Part shown: piece after piece, positions 19,860 to 28,288 of the stretch
How positions within the stretch are numbered: position 1 is the first letter of the stretch
How the letters are laid out: every line of letters starts with the position of its first letter
Assembly: GCF_000832305.1 (NCBI RefSeq)
Contig: NZ_CP010537.1
Location: forward strand, 1,612,001 to 1,676,000
DNA: 64,000 nucleotides
Source: Cupriavidus basilensis
GTDB taxonomy: Bacteria > Pseudomonadota > Gammaproteobacteria > Burkholderiales > Burkholderiaceae
Reading direction: 5' to 3'
Translations under genes and position numbers: made by a program
Notes under the pieces: model-generated
The model's input: only the letters and a program-made list of their open reading frames with translations
Told to the model about the DNA's origin: nothing
Database searches by the model: none

Positions 19860-20783
19860 TCAGGGGGCGGCGGTGCTGCGCGGTGGCGGGTAGTGATCCG
19901 CCAGCGCCTGCAGCACGGCGTCGTGCAAGCGCGCTGCCGCCCACGTCAGCACATGCCGGTCGCGCGAGACCAGCGAGATGATGCGGTCGGGCACGGGCTC
20001 GGCGACTTCGATGAAATCCATCCGCTCGGTGATGTATTTGCTGCCAAGCGACTCGCTGGAAAGCAGGATCAGGGTGTCAACCTGCCAGCACAGGTCCAGC
20101 GCCAAGCCCATCGATGTGCATTCGACCACCCGGGCCGGCACAGCCAGGCCGTTAGCCGCGAACAACTGATGAAAAGGCGAGCTGGCATCGGACAGCGGGT
20201 CCAGCGCGAGCCAGTCCGCCTGCTGCAGCACGCGCACCGAGCGTGCCGCGCGCAGCGCATGCCCGCGCCGGGCACCGATCACGGTTGGCAGCCGGCACAC
20301 CTGGGTGCAGTCCAGCCCGCGATCCAGCGGCAGCAACTGCGAGGTCACCGCGAAATCCATGGTGCCCTCGCGCAGGTGCTCCAGCAACTGCGCCGGACGC
20401 ATTTCCAGCACCCGCAGCCGGGCGTTCGGAAACTCGCGGCGGAAGGTGCCCAGGCAGGCCGCCATCGGCCGCATCAGCGCCGTGACCGGCGTCACCCCCA
20501 CGGTGATCTCGCTTTGCACCGTGCCTTTCATGTCTTCCAGGTCTTCGCGCGCGCGCCGCACATTCTCGCTGATCAGCCGCGCGTGCGAGACCAGCCGCTG
20601 CCCGTAGGGCGTGAGCTGCACGCCCTTGCTCGAGCGCACAAACAAGGTAGCGCCCACGCTGCTCTCCAGCTCCTTGATCGCCTTGCTCAGCGCGGGCTGC
20701 GTCAGGTGAAGGATGCGCGAGGCTTCCTGGATGCTGCCGGTTTCGGCAACGGCGGCCAGGGCGCGCAGCTGGTTGAGCTTCAT
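19860..20783 (-). CDS. LysR-family transcriptional regulator
   Basis: A 307-residue LysR protein. The N-terminal helix-turn-helix reads MKLNQLRALAAVAETGSIQEASRILHLTQPALSKAIKELE-like (residues 1-40 region), with the periplasmic-binding-like effector domain after it. The ATG at 20783 gives the standard family start; the frame is open 53 codons further but without family sequence. It lies upstream of the MHS transporter and M20 hydrolase on the same strand with a 528-base gap, so it may control them. Its inducer is unknown. Confidence 0.9.
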   Translation of the reverse strand: MKLNQLRALAAVAETGSIQEASRILHLTQPALSKAIKELESSVGATLFVRSSKGVQLTPYGQRLVSHARLISENVRRAREDLEDMKGTVQSEITVGVTPVTALMRPMAACLGTFRREFPNARLRVLEMRPAQLLEHLREGTMDFAVTSQLLPLDRGLDCTQVCRLPTVIGARRGHALRAARSVRVLQQADWLALDPLSDASSPFHQLFAANGLAVPARVVECTSMGLALDLCWQVDTLILLSSESLGSKYITERMDFIEVAEPVPDRIISLVSRDRHVLTWAAARLHDAVLQALADHYPPPRSTAAP

Positions 20784-21036
20784 GTGGTGGCCTGCTGGAT
20801 GGTGGGCGGACATGTTAATGGCAAAGCGGGCGGCGCGAAAGAATGGCAGCCTGGCGTTGTGATCGGCGTGCGAGGTGGCCTCGAGGTGGCTTTCAACCGG
20901 GCGCCGGAACCGTTGGCATGCTCTTTGCGCGGGGAACTGCATCCGGCTTGCGCTAGAATGGCAAGTCTAGCCACTGCAAGCAATGATGATGCGCTGCCAT
21001 CCCGGCGTGCCTGATTCATCTTGCGTTAGCGCGTGC

Positions 21037-21059
21037 GCACCGATATTGTGCATCGGTGC
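21037..21059. promoter_or_regulatory. 8-bp perfect dyad upstream of hfq2-like gene
   Basis: GCACCGAT, seven bases, ATCGGTGC. It lies 74 bases before the Hfq-like start and 254 bases upstream of the divergent LysR gene. It may be an operator for either gene or a leader hairpin; the role is unknown. Confidence 0.4.
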
Positions 21060-21132
21060 ACCGCCGACGAAGCTGCGCCGCAGTAGCCATCTTTTTCTCG
21101 CAGCGCTTCGTCTGCCTTACTCTCAATATCCC

Positions 21133-21507
21133 ATGCAGCTTGACGACACCAACCCGCAAAACTCCTTCCTGAACACCACGCGCAAAGAGCGCAAGCGTGT
21201 GCAGGTGTACCTGGTCAGCGGCATCCGGCTCGTCGGCTCCATCGAGTCCTTCGACGCGTTCGTGGTGATGCTGAGCACGCCCGGCGGCATGCAGACCATC
21301 TACAAGCGCGCCATCTCGACGATCCAGCTCGATACCGGCACGCGTCCTCCCGGCGGCGGTGGCGGCGCACGTCCGCCCGGCGCAGGCCCGCGCACGCCGG
21401 GCTCGGGCCCTCGTCCGCCGCGTGTGTCTTCGGAAGGCAATGCCCAGGCACCCCTGGTGGTCACGCGCAAGCGCCGCGCCATGGCGCCAGGCGGTTCAGG
21501 CGAGTAA
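21133..21507 (+). CDS. Hfq-like RNA chaperone with Pro/Gly-rich tail (Hfq2 type)
   Basis: 124 residues. Residues 9-64 are an Sm/Hfq core: [35 protein letters not shown] and IYKRAIST. The rim Arg/Lys patch (R17, K18, R20) is kept. The proximal-face residues differ from E. coli Hfq: H57 is replaced by R59 in YKR, and D9 by N10. Residues 68-105 are a low-complexity tail of repeated PPG/GPR, unlike the main Hfq. This fits the second Hfq known in Burkholderia relatives. No clear ribosome site precedes the ATG. The frame is open upstream to 20983. Confidence 0.85.
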   Translation: MQLDDTNPQNSFLNTTRKERKRVQVYLVSGIRLVGSIESFDAFVVMLSTPGGMQTIYKRAISTIQLDTGTRPPGGGGGARPPGAGPRTPGSGPRPPRVSSEGNAQAPLVVTRKRRAMAPGGSGE

Positions 21508-21636
21508 TGCTGGCCGTCCTGGCCGGGCGGGGCGGCCTGCTACGTTCCGCCTGACCCGTTCATTGCCGGAACCGTTGTGTGCGAATCCGGCGGGCGTGCC
21601 TTGCTTGCCAGTGGTGCTGGAATCGTGTCCATCGTG

Positions 21637-21656
21637 CCCCGGCCAGGAGGCCGGGG
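21637..21656. terminator. GC-rich hairpin between convergent genes
   Basis: CCCCGGCC-AGGA-GGCCGGGG is a perfect 8-bp stem with a 4-base loop, lying between the ends of the Hfq-like and FKBP genes. It could end both messages; no clear T run follows. Confidence 0.5.
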
Positions 21657-21696
21657 CCTTGCGAAATGCGGTGAGGCCGCGTCGCGTCAGTTGCCG

Positions 21697-22101
21697 TCAG
21701 TTGCCGATGCCGAGCAGCTCGACTTCAAAGTTCAGCGTGGCGTTCGGCGGGATCGTGCCGGGCACGCCGCGCGCGCCATAGGCGGTTGGGCCCGGGCACA
21801 CCAGCTTGGCCTTGCCGCCGACCTGCATCTTCTGCACGCCTTCCGTCCAGCAGGGAATGACGCGGTTCAGCGGGAACGAGATCGGCTGGCCGCGCTTGTA
21901 GGAGCTGTCGAACTCGGTACCGTCGGTGAGCGTGCCGCGGTAATGCACCTTGACCACATCGGAGGCCTTCGGCGTGGCGCCGGTGCCCTTGACAAGCGTC
22001 TGGATGGACATGCCGGACGGCAGGGTTTCCGCGGCCGGGGCGGCAGCGTGGGCGATGGACGCCATGCCCAGGGCGGCAACTAGCAGTGCAATCTTCTTCA
22101 T
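21697..22101 (-). CDS. FKBP-type peptidyl-prolyl cis-trans isomerase, exported
   Basis: 134 residues: a signal peptide ending near AHA (residue 19), then one FKBP domain with VKVHYRGTLTDGTEFDSSY, FPLNRVIPCWTEGVQKM, KLVCPGPTAYGARG and IPPNATLNFEVELL. It speeds prolyl isomerisation during protein folding, probably in the periplasm. The start is the ATG before KKIALLV; the frame is open upstream but without family sequence. It is convergent with the Hfq-like gene. Confidence 0.93.
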   Translation of the reverse strand: MKKIALLVAALGMASIAHAAAPAAETLPSGMSIQTLVKGTGATPKASDVVKVHYRGTLTDGTEFDSSYKRGQPISFPLNRVIPCWTEGVQKMQVGGKAKLVCPGPTAYGARGVPGTIPPNATLNFEVELLGIGN

Positions 22102-22252
22102 GTGTGTGCTGGCAGAGTGGAGGGGGAAAGTCGGCCGGTCGCGCCGGCGGGAAAACCAGCATCTTAAACCGGGAATGGAATCCCTCCGGGAATGTCTGCC
22201 GCCGTCGACGTGGCCGCCAGTCCTGCCAAGCCACTCAAGGGCAAGGCGCCAC

Positions 22253-22289
22253 GGCATCAAGGCATCAAGGCATCAAGGCATCAAGGCAT
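22253..22289. repeat. octanucleotide tandem repeat GGCATCAA, 4.6 copies
   Basis: Four exact GGCATCAA units plus GGCAT run across the 3' end of the AtoE-like gene. The stop codon and last codons of that gene lie in the final copies. An 8-base unit changes reading frame when copy number changes, though here only the extreme C-terminus or 3' region would be altered. Confidence 0.9.
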
Positions 22290-23735
22290 GACGGGCGGAC
22301 TGTAAGGCAGCGTCGCAGCAAAGGCCCACAGCATGAACAGCACAAGCGGCGCGTGGACCAGCAACTGGGTGAAAGTAAAACCGACCACGTCCTTGGCCCG
22401 GATCCCCAGCACGCCCAGCAGCGGCAGCATCCAGAACGGGTTGATCAGGTTGGGCAGCGCCTCCGCGGCGTTGTACACCTGCACCGCCCAGCCCAGGTGG
22501 ACTTGCAGTTCATTGGCAGCCTGCATCACGTAAGGTGCCTCGATGACCCATTTGCCGCCGCCCGATGGCACGAAGAAGCCCAGCACGGCGGAATAGACGC
22601 CCATCACCGCGGAGAACGAATCCTTGGTGGCGACCGAGACGAAAGCCGATGCCAGGTGGTGCGACAACGTCGTGCCATCCATGCCGGCTGCCTTGGTGAG
22701 GATGAACGCAATGCCGCCGTAGAGCGGAAACTGGATCAGCACCCCGGCGGTGGATGGCACGGACCTGGCCACGGCGCGCAGGAAGCGCTTGGGACGCCAG
22801 TTCAGCAGCATGCCCAGCATCAGGAACAGGAAGTTGTAAGTGTTGAGGTTGGAGATCGCGAGGATCGGGTCCTTGGTGGTGAATTCATGCACCAGCCAAC
22901 CGGCGCCGAGGGCCACGATCAGCAGGGTCAGCAAGGGGCTGTATTCCAGCCATTCGCCGGGGCGCGTGGGGCGGCCAATGCCATCGCCGGCATCGTCGAT
23001 ATCCACGCCCATGTCCTGCGCGGTGCGCGCGCGCTCGCCCGCCGGCGCTGAAAAATACGCTACCAGCAAGGAAGCGACGATCAGCACGGCTGTCATCGCC
23101 ATCGATTGCCACAGGAAGATGGTCTGCGAAAACGGAATCACGCCCGTGATATCCAGCAGCGACTTGGGCAGGCTGGCGGGATTGGCCTGCAACTGCGCTG
23201 CGGACGAACTCAAGCCCAGTGCCCAGGTGGCGCCCATTCCCAGGTAGGCGGCGGCGCTGGCCGCGCGATAGTCCACGCGCAGCCCGGTGCGTCGTGCAAT
23301 GGCCCGCACCAGCAGCCCGCTGAAGATCAGGCTGATGGCCCAGTTGAGCAGGGAGGTCAGCAGGCTGACCAGCGCGACAAAGGCGATGGCGCCGCGTGCT
23401 GTGCGCGGCAGGGCGGCTAGCCGCTCGATCAGCAGGGAAGCCGGCGGCGAGGCCGCCACGACATAGCCCGAGATGGCCACCACCGCCATTTGCATGGTGA
23501 ACGGGATCAGGCTCCAGAAGCCGTCGCCAAATGCGCGGGCCACGCCATGCGCGGGCGCGCCGATGGCCATCGCGCCAAGCGCCACGACGATCACGGCGAT
23601 GGCGGCAAAGATATACGAGTCGGGGAACCAGCGCTCGGACCAGTCGGTGACCTTGACGGCCAGACGCTCCAGTCCGCCGCGGCCCGGGTGGTCCGGGTGG
23701 TTGGCTGCGTTCAGGGGCAGGGGGGTGCTTTTCAT
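22281..23735 (-). CDS. AtoE-family short-chain fatty acid transporter
   Basis: A 484-residue multi-helix inner-membrane protein of the AtoE family, which takes up short-chain fatty acids. Conserved stretches include SERWFPDSYIFAAI near the start, WALGLSSSAAQLQANP, LNTYNFLFLMLGMLLNWRP, FPLYGGIAFIL, FFVPSGGGKWVIEAPYV and NLINPFWMLPLLG. At least ten hydrophobic segments are visible. The start overlaps the stop of the preceding ornithine-cyclodeaminase-like gene by four bases, so the two are coupled. The genomic partner is not a CoA-transferase but a redox enzyme, so the substrate may be another small acid. Confidence 0.9.
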   Translation of the reverse strand: MKSTPLPLNAANHPDHPGRGGLERLAVKVTDWSERWFPDSYIFAAIAVIVVALGAMAIGAPAHGVARAFGDGFWSLIPFTMQMAVVAISGYVVAASPPASLLIERLAALPRTARGAIAFVALVSLLTSLLNWAISLIFSGLLVRAIARRTGLRVDYRAASAAAYLGMGATWALGLSSSAAQLQANPASLPKSLLDITGVIPFSQTIFLWQSMAMTAVLIVASLLVAYFSAPAGERARTAQDMGVDIDDAGDGIGRPTRPGEWLEYSPLLTLLIVALGAGWLVHEFTTKDPILAISNLNTYNFLFLMLGMLLNWRPKRFLRAVARSVPSTAGVLIQFPLYGGIAFILTKAAGMDGTTLSHHLASAFVSVATKDSFSAVMGVYSAVLGFFVPSGGGKWVIEAPYVMQAANELQVHLGWAVQVYNAAEALPNLINPFWMLPLLGVLGIRAKDVVGFTFTQLLVHAPLVLFMLWAFAATLPYSPPVMP

Positions 23736-24724
23736 GCTTGTCTCCTTACATTGCCATGGCTTTCTGCGCGCGGCGTGGTGCGCGGCAAGCCTTCGAATCC
23801 TTCATAAGCCATGACGGCGGCCGCGAGGTCTTCCAGCGCGGTGCCGACAGCCTTGAAGACGGTGATTTCCGTGTCATCCGTGCGGCCGCGATGGCGCTGC
23901 TGGCACAGGTCCGCGAGCGTGCCCCGGATATCGGTGGCCTTGAGCACGCCAGCTTCGATCGGGTGGAGCAGGTCGCCGGCCTTGAGCACGGCTTCGCTGG
24001 TGTCGACGAAGACGGCGGTTGACTCGAAGCAGCCGTCGTCGGCCTCGCGCATGGCCGGCGTGAAGCCGCCGATCAGGTCCAGGTGGGTGCCGGGCCTGAG
24101 CCACGCGCGCTGCACGAGCGGCGAGGTGGAGAGCGTGGCGGAGGTCACAATATCGGCGTCTTCGCAGGCGGCGGCGATCGTCGCGACAAAGCGCGCCTCG
24201 AAGCCGTCGGCCCGCAATCTTGCCGCCAGCGCTTCGCCTTGGCTCGCGTTGATATCCCAGACGGCAACGCGCTGGATCGGCCTGACGGCGCGATAGGCTT
24301 GGGGCAGCAGGCTGGCTACGCGGCCCGCGCCGAGCACCAGCATCGACGAAGCATAATTGGGGCTCAGGTAAGAGGCCGCCAGCGCCGACGCGGCGGCGGT
24401 ACGCCTGGACGTGATCTCGTTGCCATCGATCATGGACAACGGTTTGCCGGTGCACGCATCGTGCAGCAGGTAGGTCGAGTACAAGCCCGGCAGCCCGGAC
24501 AACGTATTGCCCGGGTAGATGGTCACGGTCTTGACGCCGAGATAGGCGTCGGCCTGCCAGGCGGGCATCAGCAGCATTGTCCCCGGCGCCGCGCCGTGCG
24601 TATCGATGACATGGCTGTGGCGCTGCGGGACCTCGCAGCCGCGGATAAACGCGTCGCGCAGGGCAGGCACGAGTTTGGCGAACGGCAGCAGCGCGCGGGT
24701 GGTGTCGGAGTCGAGTATCAACAT
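23732..24724 (-). CDS. ornithine cyclodeaminase / mu-crystallin family protein
   Basis: 330 residues of the OCD/Mu-crystallin family: NAD(P)-dependent enzymes that include ornithine cyclodeaminase, alanine dehydrogenase and pyrroline-2-carboxylate or ketimine reductases. Visible are LMPAW and LGVKTVTIYPGN for the substrate lobe, DGNEITSRRTAAASALA, the nucleotide motif LVLGAGRVAS and the IVTSATLSTSPLV segment. It lies between the fused molybdoenzyme (44 bases upstream) and the transporter (4-base overlap). An amino or imino acid substrate is likely for the operon; the exact reaction is not decidable. Confidence 0.88.
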   Translation of the reverse strand: MLILDSDTTRALLPFAKLVPALRDAFIRGCEVPQRHSHVIDTHGAAPGTMLLMPAWQADAYLGVKTVTIYPGNTLSGLPGLYSTYLLHDACTGKPLSMIDGNEITSRRTAAASALAASYLSPNYASSMLVLGAGRVASLLPQAYRAVRPIQRVAVWDINASQGEALAARLRADGFEARFVATIAAACEDADIVTSATLSTSPLVQRAWLRPGTHLDLIGGFTPAMREADDGCFESTAVFVDTSEAVLKAGDLLHPIEAGVLKATDIRGTLADLCQQRHRGRTDDTEITVFKAVGTALEDLAAAVMAYEGFEGLPRTTPRAESHGNVRRQA

Positions 24725-24767
24725 GTTGGCTTGGGTGGGGTTGGAAGAAGGGCGGCGGCGGGCGCGA

Positions 24768-27700
24768 TCATGCGTTCAGCACGATGTCGCTGGCAGGCAC
24801 GGCCTGGCACGCCAGGCACATGCCGGCATCGTCGGGTTCCTCGCCGTGCAGGTGCCGGATGCGGCCCGACACGACGGAAACCGCGCAGCTCTCGCACTGG
24901 CCGACCCGGCAGCCGCTGGGCAGTGCCAGGCCGAGCTTTTCAGCGAAGCCCAGCAGTGGGCCGTCCGCCGAGCGCCAGGTGCCGGTGGTGCCGGACCTGG
25001 CGAACACCACATTGAACTGCTGGCCTGGCCCGGCCGCCACGCGTTCGGGCGAGCGGAACACTTCGCGCAAGATGTCGGCGCGCGGCACGCCACGCTCGGC
25101 CAGCGCGTTGGCGAAGGCGGTCATCATTGGCGCGGGGCCGCACATATAGACGAGCGGGCGCTGGCCGAGCAGTCCGGCCGGGACATGCTCGGCGCTGACG
25201 CGTCCGGCCACGTCGTAGTCGACGCCGGGTACGTCGCCTTGCGCGGGACTGTCGTAGAAATTGACGACTTCCAGCGTCGGCAAGGTGTGCCGCAGTGCCA
25301 GGATGCGTGACCGGAACGCATGGGCCAGGCCGTTCTGGTTCGCGTACAACAGCAGTATCTTTGGTGCATCAGCGAGCCCGGCCAGCGATTCGAGCAGGCT
25401 GACAAACGGCGTGATGCCGATCCCGCCGGCCAGCAGCACCAGTGGGCGCCGGGTGCGCACCGGCATGACAAAGGTGCCGGATGGCGAACGCAGCGAGACG
25501 ATGTCGCCAATCGCAAGGCACAGGTTGATATGCGACGAAGCGCGCCCGAACACGGCCTCGCCGGTATCGGTCAGGCCCGCCGCGCGGCGCACGGAGATTG
25601 AGTAGCCACGCCGCATCGGCAAGACGGCGGGGCCGGTCAGCGAATACGAGCGTACGATCTCTTCGCCGGCGGGCGGCACGGTGAGCTTGATCGTCACATG
25701 CTGGCCCGGCAGGAAGTCCGGCAAGCCGCCGCCATCGATGGGTTCCAGGCATACCGACGTGACCTCGCGCGCTTCCTTCACCAGGCTCGCGACGCGAAAG
25801 GCGCGATAGCCGTCCCACCGGCGGCGCGTCACATCGAAGGCCGGGTCGTGCTCGACGTTGCAGCGGTAGGCCCGCAGCGGCACGGAGCCGCTGACCGGAT
25901 CGATGCTGTCCGCGGCGATCAAGCCGTTGTAGTTGCTGTTGTTCTCGCCCGTGACGCCGAGCGCGGTCTGCGCAAGCGCATCGCAGCCCTGCCACCAGCC
26001 AAATTCGCCGACCACCACGCGGGGATGCAGGCCTTCCCGGATCTTGGCGATAAACCTTGTGCTGCCCATGGACGTGGTCACCCGGATCGCATCGCCGCTG
26101 GCAATCCCGCGCGCGGCTGCCAGCGCGGCCGGGATTTCCGCTTCGGGTTGCAGCGCGCGGCGCCGCAGCGAGGGCAGCCCGCGATGCTGGCTGTGGCAGT
26201 AGTAGCCGCTCTTGGCCGAGGTCAGGACGAAAGGATAGGCGTCGCCGGCAGCGTCGTCTGCTTCTTCGGGGCACTGGCCGGCGCGTGGCAGTGGCGGATA
26301 GCCGTGGCGCAGCAACTGTTCGGAGTACAACTCCACCAACCCCGTTTGTGTGTTGAAGGCGCGAGCGCGCGGCCGGCCCGCATACTTGCGCTCCACGTCG
26401 GCAACGGGCACGCGGATGCCTTCCGGTTGCTCACGCAGCTTGTCCACTGTCAACCCTGACGGGGCGAGCATGTGATTCCATCCCGCCTCCAGGCTGCCGC
26501 CAAAGAACGCCTGCCCCATGCCCAGCCTGACGGCGAGATCGAACACGATGTCGTTGTCCGAGCGCGACTCCCCGCGCGGCGACACCATGCGCTGGCGCAA
26601 CTGCACCAGTTGCTCGGCCTCGGCGGAGATCTCGAAACCGATGCGCAGTCCCTCGCGCTCCCACGGCGTGTTGACCGGCAGCAGGATATCGGCGTAGCGG
26701 GAACTGGGGGTTTCGAACAGATCGCAATGGACATAAAAGTCCAGGCTGCGCAGGGCGCGCTCGCCGTCGTCCACATCGGCTTGCGAGAGCAGGGGATTGG
26801 TGCCGAATGCCATCAGCGTGCGCACGGCGTAGGGCTGCGCGTGCAGGATCGCCCGGTAAAGGTCGCGCGCGGTGACCCATCCCTGCGCGGGCGGCCCGAG
26901 CGGCCTCGCGTCATAGCCCAGTGCCTTGCTCTTCTGCGCCGGCGGCAGCAGGTCGAAGCTGTTGACCGGGTTGTACGGGGGCTTTTGAAAGATCCGGTTG
27001 CCACCCGGCTTGTCGAAACTGCCGGTCAAGGCATAGAGGCACGCGATTGCCCGGTCCGTCTGGGTTGCGTTGTCATGCTGGCCAACGCCGGACCAGGCGT
27101 GATAGGCCACGCGCCTGGCCGAGCCGAACAGGCTTGCCGCATGGCGGATATCCGCCTGCGCCACCCAGGTGAGCCGCTCGGCTACGTCAGCGGGGTAACG
27201 GGCGCATTCGCCGGCATACAGGTCGAAGGCGGGTCGGCAAGCGAGCGTGGCCGTGCCTGTGGCGTGGCCCACTTCGAAAGTGCCTCTTAGCGCGACATGC
27301 TCGAAATCCCGCCCGGTCAGCGTCGACGACGGCCGGGCTTGTCCGGCATGGGCGTCCCAGGCCAGGTAGGCATCGCCGTCGGCCAGCCCCAGGTCGCGGC
27401 CCCGCAGGAAGCGCCCGTTGTCGCTGCGCACCAGCAAGGGGCCATTGGTCCATTGCCGCACGAAGGCCAGGTCGAACGCATTGGCTTCGATCAGCAGGTT
27501 GGCGATCGCCATGGCGAGCACGGCGTCCGTGCCCGGCCGCACGCGCAGCCATTGCTCCGCCTGGCCAGCCAGCGCTGTCTGCCTGGGGTCTACCACCAGC
27601 AGCTTCGCGCCGGCGGCCCTGCCGGCACCAATCGCTTCGGCCTGCGACAGCCAGGTGTTGGTCGGGTTATGGCCCCACAACACGATGAGTTCGGCGTTGC

Positions 27701-28202
27701 GGTAATCCGCGGTCGGCATGCCGCAGCCGAAGGTGAAGGCGTGCGCATAGTCCTTGTGCCAGTTGCAGATTTCCGTGGCGTAACAGGTGTTGGGACTGCC
27801 AAAGAGCCGGATAAGCCGCTCGATCCAGTCGATGCTGTCGGACAGCGGCGTGCCGCTCGGCGTGGTGACGGCAAAGGCGACCGATTCGGCGCCGCCCTCG
27901 CACCTGGCCTGGAGCAGGCGCTGCGCAACCTCGGCCAGGGCATGCTCCCAGCTAATGCGCTGCCAGCCGGGATCCGCGTCGGTCTTGGGCGTGGTCCGCC
28001 GCATCGGATACAGCACGCGGTCGGCGCCATGGACCAGCTCCGGCGCGGATTTTCCTTTCATGCACATCGCCTTGCCCGTGGGGTGCGAGGTGTCCGGGCG
28101 CACTGCGATCAGCGCATCGTTCTCCACCACGTTCACCGTGCCGCATCGGGAGCGGCACAACGTGCAGTAGCCGCGCTTGTCTTCCTGAATCATGGTTGTC
28201 AC
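24768..28202 (-). CDS. molybdopterin oxidoreductase fused to FAD/NAD reductase and 2Fe-2S ferredoxin
   Basis: 1144 residues joining two electron-transfer units. The N-terminal part is a DMSO-reductase-family molybdoenzyme with a [4Fe-4S] site at C13, C16, C20 and C47. A probable molybdenum ligand is C146 in TEICNWHKD, followed by GHNPTNTW. A molybdopterin-binding C-terminal domain ends near residue 770 (GEFGWWQGCD, NNYN-type segment). From about 800 a ferredoxin-reductase module follows: RSYSLTG for flavin, LLAGGIGITPFVSLLE and YMCGPAPMM for NAD(P)H, then a plant-type 2Fe-2S domain with C1098, C1103, C1106 and C1129. It could pass electrons from NAD(P)H to the Mo centre, or the reverse, in one chain. 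No Tat signal is present, so it is cytoplasmic. The reaction is unknown. Confidence 0.9.
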   Translation of the reverse strand: MTTMIQEDKRGYCTLCRSRCGTVNVVENDALIAVRPDTSHPTGKAMCMKGKSAPELVHGADRVLYPMRRTTPKTDADPGWQRISWEHALAEVAQRLLQARCEGGAESVAFAVTTPSGTPLSDSIDWIERLIRLFGSPNTCYATEICNWHKDYAHAFTFGCGMPTADYRNAELIVLWGHNPTNTWLSQAEAIGAGRAAGAKLLVVDPRQTALAGQAEQWLRVRPGTDAVLAMAIANLLIEANAFDLAFVRQWTNGPLLVRSDNGRFLRGRDLGLADGDAYLAWDAHAGQARPSSTLTGRDFEHVALRGTFEVGHATGTATLACRPAFDLYAGECARYPADVAERLTWVAQADIRHAASLFGSARRVAYHAWSGVGQHDNATQTDRAIACLYALTGSFDKPGGNRIFQKPPYNPVNSFDLLPPAQKSKALGYDARPLGPPAQGWVTARDLYRAILHAQPYAVRTLMAFGTNPLLSQADVDDGERALRSLDFYVHCDLFETPSSRYADILLPVNTPWEREGLRIGFEISAEAEQLVQLRQRMVSPRGESRSDNDIVFDLAVRLGMGQAFFGGSLEAGWNHMLAPSGLTVDKLREQPEGIRVPVADVERKYAGRPRARAFNTQTGLVELYSEQLLRHGYPPLPRAGQCPEEADDAAGDAYPFVLTSAKSGYYCHSQHRGLPSLRRRALQPEAEIPAALAAARGIASGDAIRVTTSMGSTRFIAKIREGLHPRVVVGEFGWWQGCDALAQTALGVTGENNSNYNGLIAADSIDPVSGSVPLRAYRCNVEHDPAFDVTRRRWDGYRAFRVASLVKEAREVTSVCLEPIDGGGLPDFLPGQHVTIKLTVPPAGEEIVRSYSLTGPAVLPMRRGYSISVRRAAGLTDTGEAVFGRASSHINLCLAIGDIVSLRSPSGTFVMPVRTRRPLVLLAGGIGITPFVSLLESLAGLADAPKILLLYANQNGLAHAFRSRILALRHTLPTLEVVNFYDSPAQGDVPGVDYDVAGRVSAEHVPAGLLGQRPLVYMCGPAPMMTAFANALAERGVPRADILREVFRSPERVAAGPGQQFNVVFARSGTTGTWRSADGPLLGFAEKLGLALPSGCRVGQCESCAVSVVSGRIRHLHGEEPDDAGMCLACQAVPASDIVLNA

Positions 28203-28288
28203 CGCATCTTGTCTCCTGACCGGATGCTAGCTAGGATGAGGAAGTATTTCTAATTCATAATTTCGACATAGTAATATCGGAAAAATCG
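28203..28288. promoter_or_regulatory. AT-rich divergent promoter region
   Basis: The 86 bases between the fusion gene and the LysR gene are markedly AT-rich from 28240 to 28285 (TATTTCTAATTCATAATTTC), as expected for two facing promoters and a LysR binding site. No perfect dyad was found. Confidence 0.5.
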
